Below are positions 34,101 to 40,925 of a stretch of 64,000 nt of DNA, one piece after another (the stretch's first letter is position 1; every line of letters starts with the position of its first letter). The DNA is taken from the NCBI GenBank assembly GCA_046483065.1, contig JAWODW010000072.1, forward strand, positions 1 through 64,000, in the 5' to 3' direction. Both the position numbers and the translations under genes were made by a program. Under the pieces are notes generated by a model. It did not search any database and was not told the DNA's origin. It saw only the letters and a program-made list of their open reading frames with translations. This DNA comes from JAWVYT01 sp046483065. GTDB taxonomy: Bacteria; Gemmatimonadota; Gemmatimonadetes; Longimicrobiales; RSA9.

Positions 34101-34395
34101 CATCCCCATGACCCCCACGCCCGAGATCAGCATCATCACCACACGCGTCGCGCCTGACGGCAGCACCCTCCCGCCGAACACCACCACCCAGCCCATCTCC
34201 ATGGCGTGCGGCGGCGGCAGCACCGTTACCCTCGACCACACCTTCGAGTTCGCCGCTCCCGCCGCCGAGGACCAGATCGACGACGTCATGATCCTCGTCC
34301 AGTTCACCAACACCAGCCCCGGCGCCATCCTCGGGTACTCGGAGGATCCCCACGAAGGGTACGTCCAGGGGTTCATCACGCTGAAGCAGCAGTAG
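31192..34395 (+). CDS. Large secreted lipoprotein with ZU5-like domain
   Basis: 1067 residues beginning MHRIRTYLRVVLLALILPVAC, a lipoprotein leader. Residues ~35-105 (GGTLTSGALTLEVPAGALDE) resemble a ZU5-type domain, which in secreted bacterial proteins precedes adhesive or structural repeats. The middle (~270-580) is helical; from ~600 onward there are Ig/Big-like beta segments (QLTITPNDEFLQAGEPASYTV; GKTIRWEIKTGEGTL), and the C-terminal ~300 residues are Thr/Ser/Asp-rich with paired cysteines. No enzymatic motif. Probably an outer-surface structural or adhesion protein; function unknown. The gene is followed directly by a palindromic repeat element. Confidence 0.6.
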   Translation: MHRIRTYLRVVLLALILPVACDGGTGPDEDAENLMGPEGGTLTSGALTLEVPAGALDEPVEITATVISDVAAAAPVDFLVVDGTGFDLQPEGLTFNEPATLSIRVADAPLPAGVSPSELRLLHLDGSGVTLPSELDPDRDVVTGTVDHFSSFGVGLATRFSRVACPDLSFGATSGAALDTVALGQLPDTLEPPLLVRATVDGDTIASYGVVEVDDAGDAMMRVPIHPSADPAGGDVRLNVGDGTRACAGVDFTIDALPDAPGELEAVVDLLQAVLDAQAEGLNTTTAEILATPVDSLPRTMIPLLVAQSVIDDPANDHALRAIVDGTSSEAADAHVPLLDALLARTGLRAALEAVVTSTQAEVASSIPAPSTDAPGDLAWSVTAGLCTPDAVQANGAQFLDYCMDEAYAAAHEGVSAETLGDVSDALMYAGLIPGLGTATAVGGAVIWAVQMEKERNAALLPSLLTRMELEVSQTEFMEDEEGPGTWSAAVFATSQGYDLGSEFLNGALQGAGVVGIADKANITTTEIGHFKNWALSGPAAKVLLEGGTIDEFLLEAEDYGPVYVDEETWSKDWIEGTEFSNPTHGEFEPEEVGTTTLMVETQDGEFGGQQVAAQAELQVTQIQLTITPNDEFLQAGEPASYTVEVINAKHPEKVDVVERASLQGTVDAVTFNGGNQHTVQYTAPSAPDPSMPDLLTVEDTATTGARETATDRRLAIATIRFGELDIAPRDPCVDRGRTQTFTADTTGLGGKTIRWEIKTGEGTLSSTTGVSVDYTAPSAGEGTVTLRAYVESDSDTDDEVTFTWGVCSGLAVYRTAAASIGFPFTPGGTCGNPDLGESFEDNNAPESGLDPLVPPSESALLIDRTEYLWQELDQTGLFGDEVTDVGCVQATFRSLSGYDATYVGSPNADSVDIDVQTWAQSRCKDMGSELGTQCSSAAASVGTTVRFDLDIDHAINYDLSLQLTCDAYVIPMTPTPEISIITTRVAPDGSTLPPNTTTQPISMACGGGSTVTLDHTFEFAAPAAEDQIDDVMILVQFTNTSPGAILGYSEDPHEGYVQGFITLKQQ

Positions 34396-34408
34396 CCGGG
34401 GCGGGGGC

Positions 34409-34548
34409 GGTCCCTCCCCCTCTCCCCTCTACCTCGGCCTGTACCTTGTCCTCCGCTTCGTACTTCTCCTTCTCCGGAGACGACAAGGTACGAGGCTGAG
34501 GTACAGGTACAGGCCGAAGCAGAGACCGAGGAGAGAGGGAGAAGGACC
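34409..34548. repeat. ~140-bp palindromic element, copy 1
   Basis: The left arm contains CTCGGCCTGTACCTTG and CTTCGTACTT; the right arm contains GGTACGAGGC and GTACAGGTACAGGCCGAAGC, and the two arms are complementary with gaps over ~60 bp around a short loop. A second copy with the same organisation lies at 47495-47646. The element starts 14 bases after a stop codon and abuts the truncated hydrolase remnant. Confidence 0.75.
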
Positions 34549-34579
34549 GCCGACGAGATCGGCGGGGCCGATCCACGGC

Positions 34580-35004
34580 ATGCCACTTCCTTGTGGGGCG
34601 AGGCGAGGTCGCCGAGGTCGGCCAGGACGGGCCGGAGCAGCGCCAGGTCGGCCAGCCTGTCCCGGTCGCCCTGGACGAACAGCATGGGGGCGGTGACGTC
34701 CAGGAGGCGCGGCGCGCTTCGTCCCCGGCTTCTTCGCCGTGTGCAGCGGCCAGCCCAGGAAGACCAGCCCCGCCACGTCGGGCAGCGGCGCCTCCGCCGC
34801 GGCGATGGACGTCATCCGCGCGCCGAACGACTTTCCGCCGGCCACGATGGTCAGCGCCCGCCCGTGCTCGGCCTCGAACCGGGCGGCTTCCTCGCGGGCC
34901 GCGTCCACCGCGGTCATGAACGGGTGCTCCATCCCGGCGCCGGCGCCGTCGGCCAGCACCCCGAGGGCCACCGCTCCGTCGGGGAGGCGCAGGAGCCCGG
35001 ACAC
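34580..35004 (-). pseudogene. Decayed alpha/beta-hydrolase (Tex30/KANL3-like) gene
   Basis: From 35004 one frame encodes LADGAGAGMEHPFM, VAGGKSFGARMTS (nucleophile-elbow region) and GLVFLGWPLH, the motifs of the small predicted hydrolase family related to dienelactone hydrolases. The frame is lost near 34705, and homology resumes in another frame as PMLFVQGDRDRLADLALL. Intact relatives have an extra ~35-residue segment (FEFPYM region) between the first and second motifs, absent here, and a C-terminal His motif (ADHSF), also missing. The 3' end runs into the palindromic element. Three lesions together indicate a pseudogene, unless the frame change is a sequencing error. Confidence 0.65.
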
Positions 35005-35042
35005 GGACCCCCTGACCCTCGACGTTTATGGCGAGCTTGCGG

Positions 35043-35474
35043 TCAGCCAACGTCGGCTTCGGTGCCGCCGACGTTGCCACCCGACGAGCCGCCCAGGCTG
35101 TACGGCCAGGCCCGGTCCAGGTTCAACAGCAGCATCATGGCGCCGCCCGCCAGCGCGAAGTTCTTGAAGAAGTGCGACATCTGCGCCATCTGCTGCTCCG
35201 CCGGCACCGCCCAGAAGGGGTGCATGATCAGCGCGACGGGGATCAGGAAGATGATCAGCATCCAGAGCCCGAACCTCCGCTGGTACCCGAAGATCACCGC
35301 CAGGCCGCCCAGCAGGAGCAGGAGCCCCGTGATGATCACGGCCACGCTTGGCGCCGGGACACCCATCGACGCCGCGTAGTCGGTCAGCATGTCCAGCCGC
35401 ATGAAGTGGTTGAGGCCGTTGAAGACGAAGATCATGCCGAAGAAGATCCGACCGACCAGGTGCAGAACGTTCAT
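35043..35474 (-). CDS. DoxX-family membrane protein
   Basis: 143 residues, starting at ATG 35472-35474 behind GGAGG. Four membrane helices with the DoxX/SURF4-type pattern: VGRIFFGMIFVFNGLNHF at the start (Arg-Ile...G-Leu-Asn-His), then LLLLLGGLAVIFGY, LIIFLIPVALIMHPFW and FALAGGAMMLLLNLDR. Members are linked to quinol or thiosulfate oxidation and to detoxification, but most are uncharacterised. The C-terminus is a short Gly-rich tail. Upstream lies a dispersed inverted-repeat element. Confidence 0.8.
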   Translation of the reverse strand: MNVLHLVGRIFFGMIFVFNGLNHFMRLDMLTDYAASMGVPAPSVAVIITGLLLLLGGLAVIFGYQRRFGLWMLIIFLIPVALIMHPFWAVPAEQQMAQMSHFFKNFALAGGAMMLLLNLDRAWPYSLGGSSGGNVGGTEADVG

Positions 35475-35638
35475 GCCATCCTCCAGGGGGAAGTTTCGGA
35501 TGTGATTATCTATGACCCGAGACATGCAAAGGTCGTTCCCCGGCAGCCTCGCCGCCCGGGCCGCCGGTGCCATGATGTCCTGCCGACGGCCCACTACTCC
35601 AGGCCCCCGCCCAGTTCCGACCGGCGAACTTCATTTAG

Positions 35639-35823
35639 CCACAGATTACACGGATTACGCAGATTGTTGGTGGGCTTCTCGACGTTGCTCTGTCGTTCCG
35701 CTCCCACCGACTCATTCTGAGAAGAACAGGATGGGGCTGAAGGCAGCCCAACCGCGCAGGTAGATCTCCACCGATTATCAGGGATCCACCGGATGAAATC
35801 TGCGTAATCTGTGCAATCTGTGG
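35639..35823. repeat. 185-bp inverted-repeat element (CCACAGATTAC type)
   Basis: The left end (35639-35665, CCACAGATTACACGGATTAC then GCAGATT) and the right end (35797-35823, complement CCACAGATTGCACAGATTAC then GCAGATT) are 27-bp terminal inverted repeats with two mismatches. The ~130-bp core has no gene and is less GC-rich than its surroundings. Such termini are widespread in intergenic DNA of several phyla and look like a non-autonomous (MITE-like) element. It lies 21 bases from the stop of the GxxExxY gene. Confidence 0.75.
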
Positions 35824-35843
35824 TAAGAAAACCGAAGCAAGCC

Positions 35844-36272
35844 TCACCCCGAACCATCGGCCCGCAAGGTAGTCCCGGTCCCAAGGAGATCGGGTTCGTC
35901 TTCACCGGGCGAGGGGTAGCCGAGGACGAGGCGTTTGATGCCCTTCTGCATGTTCGTGACGTTGAAGTTCATCAGGAGACCGACGCGACAGTTGGACAGC
36001 TTCATGTAGGTGAGCGTCTGAGCCGTGAACAGCGGAGTGAGCTTCACCACCGCTTTCAACTCGACGATTACCTTGCCCCCCACTATGAAGTCCGCCCGGT
36101 AGTTCAGCCCCGTGTTCCGGCCGTTGTAGTAGAGCGGGAGCGGGTGCTGGCGTAAGAACGGCAGCCTGTCCTCCTCCATCTGGATCGCCATGCACGCTTT
36201 GCACGGCGCCTCCAGCAGCCCGGGTCCCACCTTCCTGTGGACTTCGTACGCGGCCCCGAGGGACGAGCCCAC
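35844..36272 (-). CDS. GxxExxY family protein (PD-(D/E)XK-like fold)
   Basis: 142 residues. The N-terminus has GAAYEVHRKVGPGLLEAPCKACM, the family signature (usually GLLESVYEACL); the signature Tyr is replaced, giving E-A-P-C. Further on, YRADFIV and VIVELKAV form the D...ExK core of the restriction-endonuclease-like fold. FTAQTLTYMKLSNCRVGLLMNFNV is also typical, as is the 125-140-residue length. These small proteins are spread by mobile DNA and often sit near repeats or in rRNA intervening sequences; here a MITE-like element lies directly downstream. Activity is unproven for the family. Confidence 0.8.
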   Translation of the reverse strand: MGSSLGAAYEVHRKVGPGLLEAPCKACMAIQMEEDRLPFLRQHPLPLYYNGRNTGLNYRADFIVGGKVIVELKAVVKLTPLFTAQTLTYMKLSNCRVGLLMNFNVTNMQKGIKRLVLGYPSPGEDEPDLLGTGTTLRADGSG

Positions 36273-36437
36273 GACGAGCTCAGCCCGACCCTCGTCGCAG
36301 AATACCCGCCGGAGCGGGGCACCCCCATAGCCATACGGGACGGAACGTGGGACATTGACGTCCCACCCGGAGCCCCGAGATATTCCGGCTCATCGAACGG
36401 ACCGAAGCGCTGAAGGCGAGCCTGGGCGAGGGAACGG

Positions 36438-37280
36438 GTGGCGAGAAGAAACGGGTACACCACGGGCGACGTCGAGAACCTGCTGGGGCTGACCCCCCGC
36501 CAGGCACGGGAATACGGCCGCTCGGGCGTCCTCGATCCCGACCGGGGCCCCGGCAACCGCTACCTCTTCTCCTTTCAGGACCTGGTCCTCCTCCGCACCG
36601 CCGCGGAGCTCCTCGAGGCCGACGTGCCCCAGCACCGCATCCTCCGGGCGATGCGCCGCGTCAAGGAGCAGCTCCCCGATGACCGCCCCCTCACGGAGGT
36701 GAAGATCGCCGCCGAGGGCGAGGACGTGGTGGTTTACGACGACGGGCAGGCCTGGGACCCGGAGTCCGGTCAGCTCCGGTTCGTCTTCGGAGTCCGGGAG
36801 CTGGCCGAGCAGGTGCAGCCCCTGAACGAGCGGGCCATGGCCGACGCCGAGGGCGACTCCGCCACCGAGTGGCAGGAGCTCGGCCAGGAGCTCGAGACCC
36901 ACGCGCCCGCCCAGGCACGGCGGGCGTTCGAGAAGGTGCTCGAGCTGGAGCCCGGCCACGCCGCGGCCCTCGGAAGCCTGGGCCGACTGCTCCACGAAGA
37001 GGGCAACCTCGACGGCGCCGTCGCCCACTACCGACGGGCGCTGGAGGCCTCGGGCGGCGACGACCCCGTTGCCGCCTACAACCTCGGCCTCGCCCTCGAG
37101 GAGCTCGGCCGCGATCGGGCCGCCGCCGACGCCTACAACGCCGCCCTCACCATCGACTCCGCGTTCCCCGACGCCCACGCCAACCTGTCCCGCGTCTACG
37201 AGCGACTCGGCGACCGCCTCTCGGCGCTCCGGCACCTGAAGAGCTACCGCACGCTGGTCGGGGAGCTGGGCGGCCACTAA
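36438..37280 (+). CDS. MerR-type HTH protein fused to TPR repeats
   Basis: Starts at GTG 36438 behind GAGGGAAC; 280 residues. Residues 5-75 are a MerR-like winged helix (YTTGDVENLLGLTPRQAREYGRSGVL, then RYLFSFQDLVLLRTAAELLEADVP). The middle (~80-135) is acidic. From ~150 there are three TPR units (RRAFEKVLELEPGHAAALGSLG; AVAHYRRALEA; AADAYNAALTIDSAFPDAHANL). MerR-TPR proteins of this size are known in Myxococcota and related phyla but uncharacterised. No Cys effector site, so not a metal sensor of the classical type. Stands alone; a short GC hairpin and TTT follow its stop. Confidence 0.75.
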   Translation: MARRNGYTTGDVENLLGLTPRQAREYGRSGVLDPDRGPGNRYLFSFQDLVLLRTAAELLEADVPQHRILRAMRRVKEQLPDDRPLTEVKIAAEGEDVVVYDDGQAWDPESGQLRFVFGVRELAEQVQPLNERAMADAEGDSATEWQELGQELETHAPAQARRAFEKVLELEPGHAAALGSLGRLLHEEGNLDGAVAHYRRALEASGGDDPVAAYNLGLALEELGRDRAAADAYNAALTIDSAFPDAHANLSRVYERLGDRLSALRHLKSYRTLVGELGGH

Positions 37281-37450
37281 CCAGCGCCCCGACCGGGGGT
37301 TTCCCGACACCCGGATCAGGGGTTTTCGAGCCGGTCCCGCAAAACCGTTGTAGTAAATTCTGCCACACGGCCTCGGGTATTCCCTGACAAGTCGCAGGCC
37401 CCCGTCTGTAGGGCGTAGGGAAAACGCTCTGGCTTTTGGAGCTTTTCCTG

Positions 37451-37470
37451 ATTGTGAGAGAATTCACAAT
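37451..37470. promoter_or_regulatory. Perfect CRP/FNR-type operator upstream of the multiheme cytochrome
   Basis: ATTGTGAGAGAATTCACAAT is a perfect inverted repeat (ATTGTGA, six bases, TCACAAT) containing the exact CRP half-sites TGTGA-N6-TCACA. It is centred ~78 bases before the cytochrome start, in the only AT-richer part of an otherwise GC-rich 258-base gap (37281-37538). A regulator of the CRP/FNR superfamily is the likely ligand; none is encoded in this window. Confidence 0.65.
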
Positions 37471-37538
37471 GTTGTCCTTTCCTCGCGTGAGCAGGCGGCA
37501 CGTGCCGCACCAATCGCCACCGAATGGACACGATTCCC

Positions 37539-38876
37539 ATGCGACGCTGGGTACTGATACCGATCTTTCTGGGACTGCCGCTGGGCTGGGCGTGCGACAC
37601 GGCCAATACGGGGCCCGACGCCCATGACGAGCACGCCTCGTGTGTGGGCTGCCACAGTGACTACGACCACCTGGAGGCGATCGCGACGCCGGACTCGGTG
37701 ATCCCGTCGGGCGGGTGCAGCGGTCCGCCGCCGTACGTGGAGCCCCACGACCGGGTCTACCTGGGCGATGGCTTCGAGACGTTCGAGGCGTCGTCGCACG
37801 GGGATCTCGGGTGCACGGAGTGTCACAACGGAGTGGACGGGACGGCGGACAAGGCGGAGGCGCATTCGGGCGACTTCGTGAAGTGGCCGTCGTGGGACAA
37901 CCTGGAGAGCTGCAGCGGGTGCCACACGGAGACGGTGGCGAGCCACGAGAACAGCATCCACTTCAACGGCTGGGGCCAGAAGCGGAGCCAGGTGCTGCGG
38001 GCGGGTGTGAGCAGCTTCCACGACCTGCCGGAAGGGATCCAGACGGGGTACGGCGAGAATTGCGAGACGTGCCACGCGTCGTGCGGGAGCTGCCACGTGA
38101 ACCGTCCGCCGGCCGGCGGGGGCGGCCTGCTGAACGGGCACGCGTTCGAGGCGCCGGACATGCGGGACAACTGCACGGCGTGCCACTCCAGCCGGGGCGG
38201 GCACGCGTACTACGGGGTGGGGACGGGCACCGAGCCGGACGTGCACCTCACGGAGGCCGGCTTCACGTGCACCGCGTGCCACGGCGCAACGGAGCTCCAC
38301 GGCGGTGACGGCACGGTGGTCGAACAGCGGTACGCCATGCCCGAGCTGCCGGAGTGTGAGGACTGCCATACGGACATCAGCGGGTCGAACACGTACCACT
38401 CGATGCACATGAACGACCTGAACTGCCACGCGTGCCACTCCCAGTCCTACAACACGTGCGGGAGCTGTCACGTGGGCGGTGAGGGTGCGCGGATCCACTC
38501 GCACCAGTCGTTCAAGATCGGGATGAATCCGTTGCCGGACATCAAGCCGGGTCCGGACTTCGTGACGGTGCGGCGGACACCGGCAGCGCCGGACAGCTGG
38601 TCGGTGTTCGGGGTGGATGTGCTTAGCAATTTCGATGCGAAGCCGATCTACAACTACACCACGCCGCACAACCTATTGCGGTGGACGGAGCGCACGCAGG
38701 TAGCGGACGGCGAGTCGTGCTACGCCAACTGCCACATCATCCAGGAGGGGGACACGTATCGGAACCGTCACCTCTACCTGTTCAGCTCCGATATGCTGTT
38801 GGACTGGGAGGTTTCATCCACCCAGAACGTTTTCGTGGACGGGCAGCTGCCCTCCAGCTGGGGTCTGCCCCAGTAA
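37539..38876 (+). CDS. Decaheme-class c-type cytochrome lipoprotein
   Basis: 445 residues from ATG 37539, giving a lipoprotein signal (MRRWVLIPIFLGLPLGWAC); an ATG five codons upstream is possible. I count ten CxxCH heme-binding motifs (CVGCH, CTECH, CSGCH, CETCH, CGSCH, CTACH twice, CEDCH, CHACH, CGSCH) and an eleventh atypical CX3CH (CYANCH) near the C-terminus. Extra His residues between motifs can serve as distal ligands. It should be anchored outside the cytoplasm and carry electrons in anaerobic or extracellular respiration. A double-rhodanese lipoprotein follows 24 bases later, suggesting sulfur chemistry. A CRP/FNR-type site precedes the gene. Confidence 0.9.
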   Translation: MRRWVLIPIFLGLPLGWACDTANTGPDAHDEHASCVGCHSDYDHLEAIATPDSVIPSGGCSGPPPYVEPHDRVYLGDGFETFEASSHGDLGCTECHNGVDGTADKAEAHSGDFVKWPSWDNLESCSGCHTETVASHENSIHFNGWGQKRSQVLRAGVSSFHDLPEGIQTGYGENCETCHASCGSCHVNRPPAGGGGLLNGHAFEAPDMRDNCTACHSSRGGHAYYGVGTGTEPDVHLTEAGFTCTACHGATELHGGDGTVVEQRYAMPELPECEDCHTDISGSNTYHSMHMNDLNCHACHSQSYNTCGSCHVGGEGARIHSHQSFKIGMNPLPDIKPGPDFVTVRRTPAAPDSWSVFGVDVLSNFDAKPIYNYTTPHNLLRWTERTQVADGESCYANCHIIQEGDTYRNRHLYLFSSDMLLDWEVSSTQNVFVDGQLPSSWGLPQ

Positions 38877-38900
38877 ACTGACGCAAACACAAGAGGGGTC

Positions 38901-39899
38901 ATGAAATACGCAAAGAATCGCTGGTACGTCTTCCTGCTGCTGGTCCTGGCCGGGCTGGCGGCGTGCGAGAGCAGCACGACAGAGGCGGTCGACGAGGCGC
39001 AGATCCTCGTGGAGTACCTGGAGACGAACCGGGACTACGATGTCCACGGCGGCTACATCATGAGCGCTGCGGACGTGCGGACCAACATCGTCACGGCACC
39101 GGATGACTACTACGTGATCGATATCCGGGCGGCCTCCGACTTCGCGGCCGGCCACGTAGCGGGTGCGGTGAACGTGGCGCTCGGCGATCTGCCGGATCAT
39201 CTGGCCGACATGTCACCGGCGCCGTCGACCTACGAGAAGGTCATCCTGATCTGCTACTCGGGTCAGTCGGCGGCCTACTCCGCCGGTGTGCTCCGGGCCA
39301 TGGGCTACGAGAACGTGTTCACCATGAAGTTCGGCATGAGCGCCTGGCACACGGACTTCTCGGGGTCGTGGGTCAACAACGTCTCCAACGAGCGCGTGAC
39401 GCAGTTCGTCACCACGGCGTCGCCGGCGATCAACGAGCCCGGCGCGCTGCCGGAGCTGAGCACCGGGTACGAGGACGGCGCTTCCATCGTCGATGCCCGG
39501 GCCTCGGCCGTGTTCAGCGCTGGCTTCGGCCCCGCCAAGATCACGGATGACGACGTATTCATGAACATCGACGACTACTACGTGATCAACTTCTGGCCCC
39601 AGAGCCGGTACGAGGGGTTGGGCCATATCCCCGGCGCGCTCAACTACGACCCGTCGACCCAGCCGTTCCTGCTCGATACGCACCTGAGCACGCTGCCCAC
39701 GGACCAGCCCGTGGTGGTCTACTGCTACACGGGGCAGACCAGCGCGTACATCACGGGGTACCTGCGGGTGCTGGGCTACGACGCCCGTACGCTCCTGTTC
39801 GGCGGCAACAGCATGATCCACGACGCTATGGCGGACGCCGAGGCAGGCGCGTGGAGCACGGGCGCCGTCATGGACTACGAGTACGAGGTGAGCAGCTGA
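38901..39899 (+). CDS. Lipoprotein with two rhodanese domains
   Basis: 332 residues; signal ends LAGLAAC. Domain 1 (~50-150) has YYVIDIRAASDFAAGHVAGAVN and the active-site loop LICYSGQSAAY with Cys118. Domain 2 (~185-315) has GHIPGALNYDP and VYCYTGQTSAY with Cys275. Both catalytic cysteines are present, so both domains may transfer or bind sulfane sulfur. Being a lipoprotein it works outside the cytoplasm. It is the second gene of a pair with the decaheme-class cytochrome, so a periplasmic sulfur-oxidising or polysulfide-handling role is plausible. Confidence 0.85.
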   Translation: MKYAKNRWYVFLLLVLAGLAACESSTTEAVDEAQILVEYLETNRDYDVHGGYIMSAADVRTNIVTAPDDYYVIDIRAASDFAAGHVAGAVNVALGDLPDHLADMSPAPSTYEKVILICYSGQSAAYSAGVLRAMGYENVFTMKFGMSAWHTDFSGSWVNNVSNERVTQFVTTASPAINEPGALPELSTGYEDGASIVDARASAVFSAGFGPAKITDDDVFMNIDDYYVINFWPQSRYEGLGHIPGALNYDPSTQPFLLDTHLSTLPTDQPVVVYCYTGQTSAYITGYLRVLGYDARTLLFGGNSMIHDAMADAEAGAWSTGAVMDYEYEVSS

Positions 39900-39905
39900 T
39901 GTAGA

Positions 39906-40025
39906 GATGGACTTCCCGCGCCGTCCATCGCAGCGGTAGCGGCGGTGCGGCAGACGGGCCCGGCGTGCGGCCCACACAGAGCCGGCTTCACCGTGGATGT
40001 ATGCCGCGGGGAGGTCGGCTCTGTG
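39906..40025. terminator. Two stem-loops between convergent genes
   Basis: GATGGAC (39906-39912) pairs with GTCCATC (39923-39929), and CACAGAGCCG (39975-39984) pairs perfectly with CGGCTCTGTG (40016-40025). They lie between the rhodanese gene and the DtxR-like gene, which converge, so they probably serve as transcript ends in both directions. Neither has a T-run. Confidence 0.45.
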
Positions 40026-40095
40026 CGTGGGGCGTATCGCGTCCTTCGGGCTTCTGCGCCTCAGCGGCGGCCGTGGCTGGCGCGGCTGCCGGCTC

Positions 40096-40758
40096 TCACT
40101 CCGCCGGCTCCACCCGGAGCCGCTCCGCCAGCTCCATCCCCACCATCTCCTCGGTCTCGCCGACCCGGACCCGGAGCGGCCCCCGGAGCGGCGTGCGCTC
40201 CAGGACTTCGAGCTCCACACCGGGGATCAGGTTCAGCCGGGCCAGGTAGCGGAGCGCCTCGGCGTCCTCGTCGCTGACGCGCCGGAGGATGGCCACGTGG
40301 CCGGGCTCCAGCTCGGCCAGGGTGGGCAGCTCGGGTGCGGCCAGCCGGCCGGCGGGGCTGGGGATCGGGTGGCCGTGGGGGTCGGCCTCCGGGTCGCCGA
40401 GGATCGCGGCCATCCGGTCGATGAGGGAGTCGGACGCAGCGTGTTCGAGCTGCTCGGCCTCGACGTGGACCTGGTCCCATGTGTAGCCGAGGACCTCGAC
40501 CAGGAAGAGCTCGAGGACCCGGTGCCGGCGGATGATCCGGATCGCTTCCCGCCGCCCCCGGGGGGTGAGCCGGGCGCCCTGGTAGCGCTGGTGCTCCACC
40601 AGGCCCTGCTCACCGAGGCGCTTGAGCATGCCGGTCACGGAGCCGGGTGCAACACCGAGGCGTTCGGCGATGGCGGACGTGCCTGTGGCGGCGTCCTCGG
40701 CGCCATCGGCCAGCTGGAAGATGGCCTTGAGGTAGTCCTGTACTGCGGGCGTCGGCAT
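40096..40758 (-). CDS. DtxR/MntR-family metal-dependent repressor
   Basis: 220 residues. N-terminal winged helix (VQDYLKAIFQLADG, SAIAERLGVAPGSVTGMLKRLGEQGLVEH), then the metal-binding/dimerisation domain (RRHRVLELFLVEVLGYTWDQVHVEAEQLEHAAS, with the E-x-x-x-H ligand pattern), and an SH3/FeoA-like C-terminal domain (GHVAILRRVSD ... VGMELAERLRVEP). Length and order match DtxR/IdeR-type three-domain regulators, which sense Fe(II) or Mn(II). No transport gene lies next to it, so its targets are elsewhere. Convergent with the rhodanese gene. Confidence 0.88.
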   Translation of the reverse strand: MPTPAVQDYLKAIFQLADGAEDAATGTSAIAERLGVAPGSVTGMLKRLGEQGLVEHQRYQGARLTPRGRREAIRIIRRHRVLELFLVEVLGYTWDQVHVEAEQLEHAASDSLIDRMAAILGDPEADPHGHPIPSPAGRLAAPELPTLAELEPGHVAILRRVSDEDAEALRYLARLNLIPGVELEVLERTPLRGPLRVRVGETEEMVGMELAERLRVEPAE

Positions 40759-40925
40759 GGCGGGAGGGTACGGCCCCGGGGGGCGCCCCGCAACTGCCCG
40801 GGAGGCGGCCCGGCTTCGGTAGACGTCCCTACATGGAAACCAAGCAAATTCCGACAGACAGCGGGCCCGGCGGGTGTGAGATTACAATGGGTTCATCCAC
40901 GCCGCGTCCACGGTAGGGAGGCACC

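Noticed and set aside
35594..35905. Short minus-strand frames over the CCACAGATTAC element
   Set aside because: They translate the repeat ends themselves (ITQI-type strings) and are repeat artefacts.
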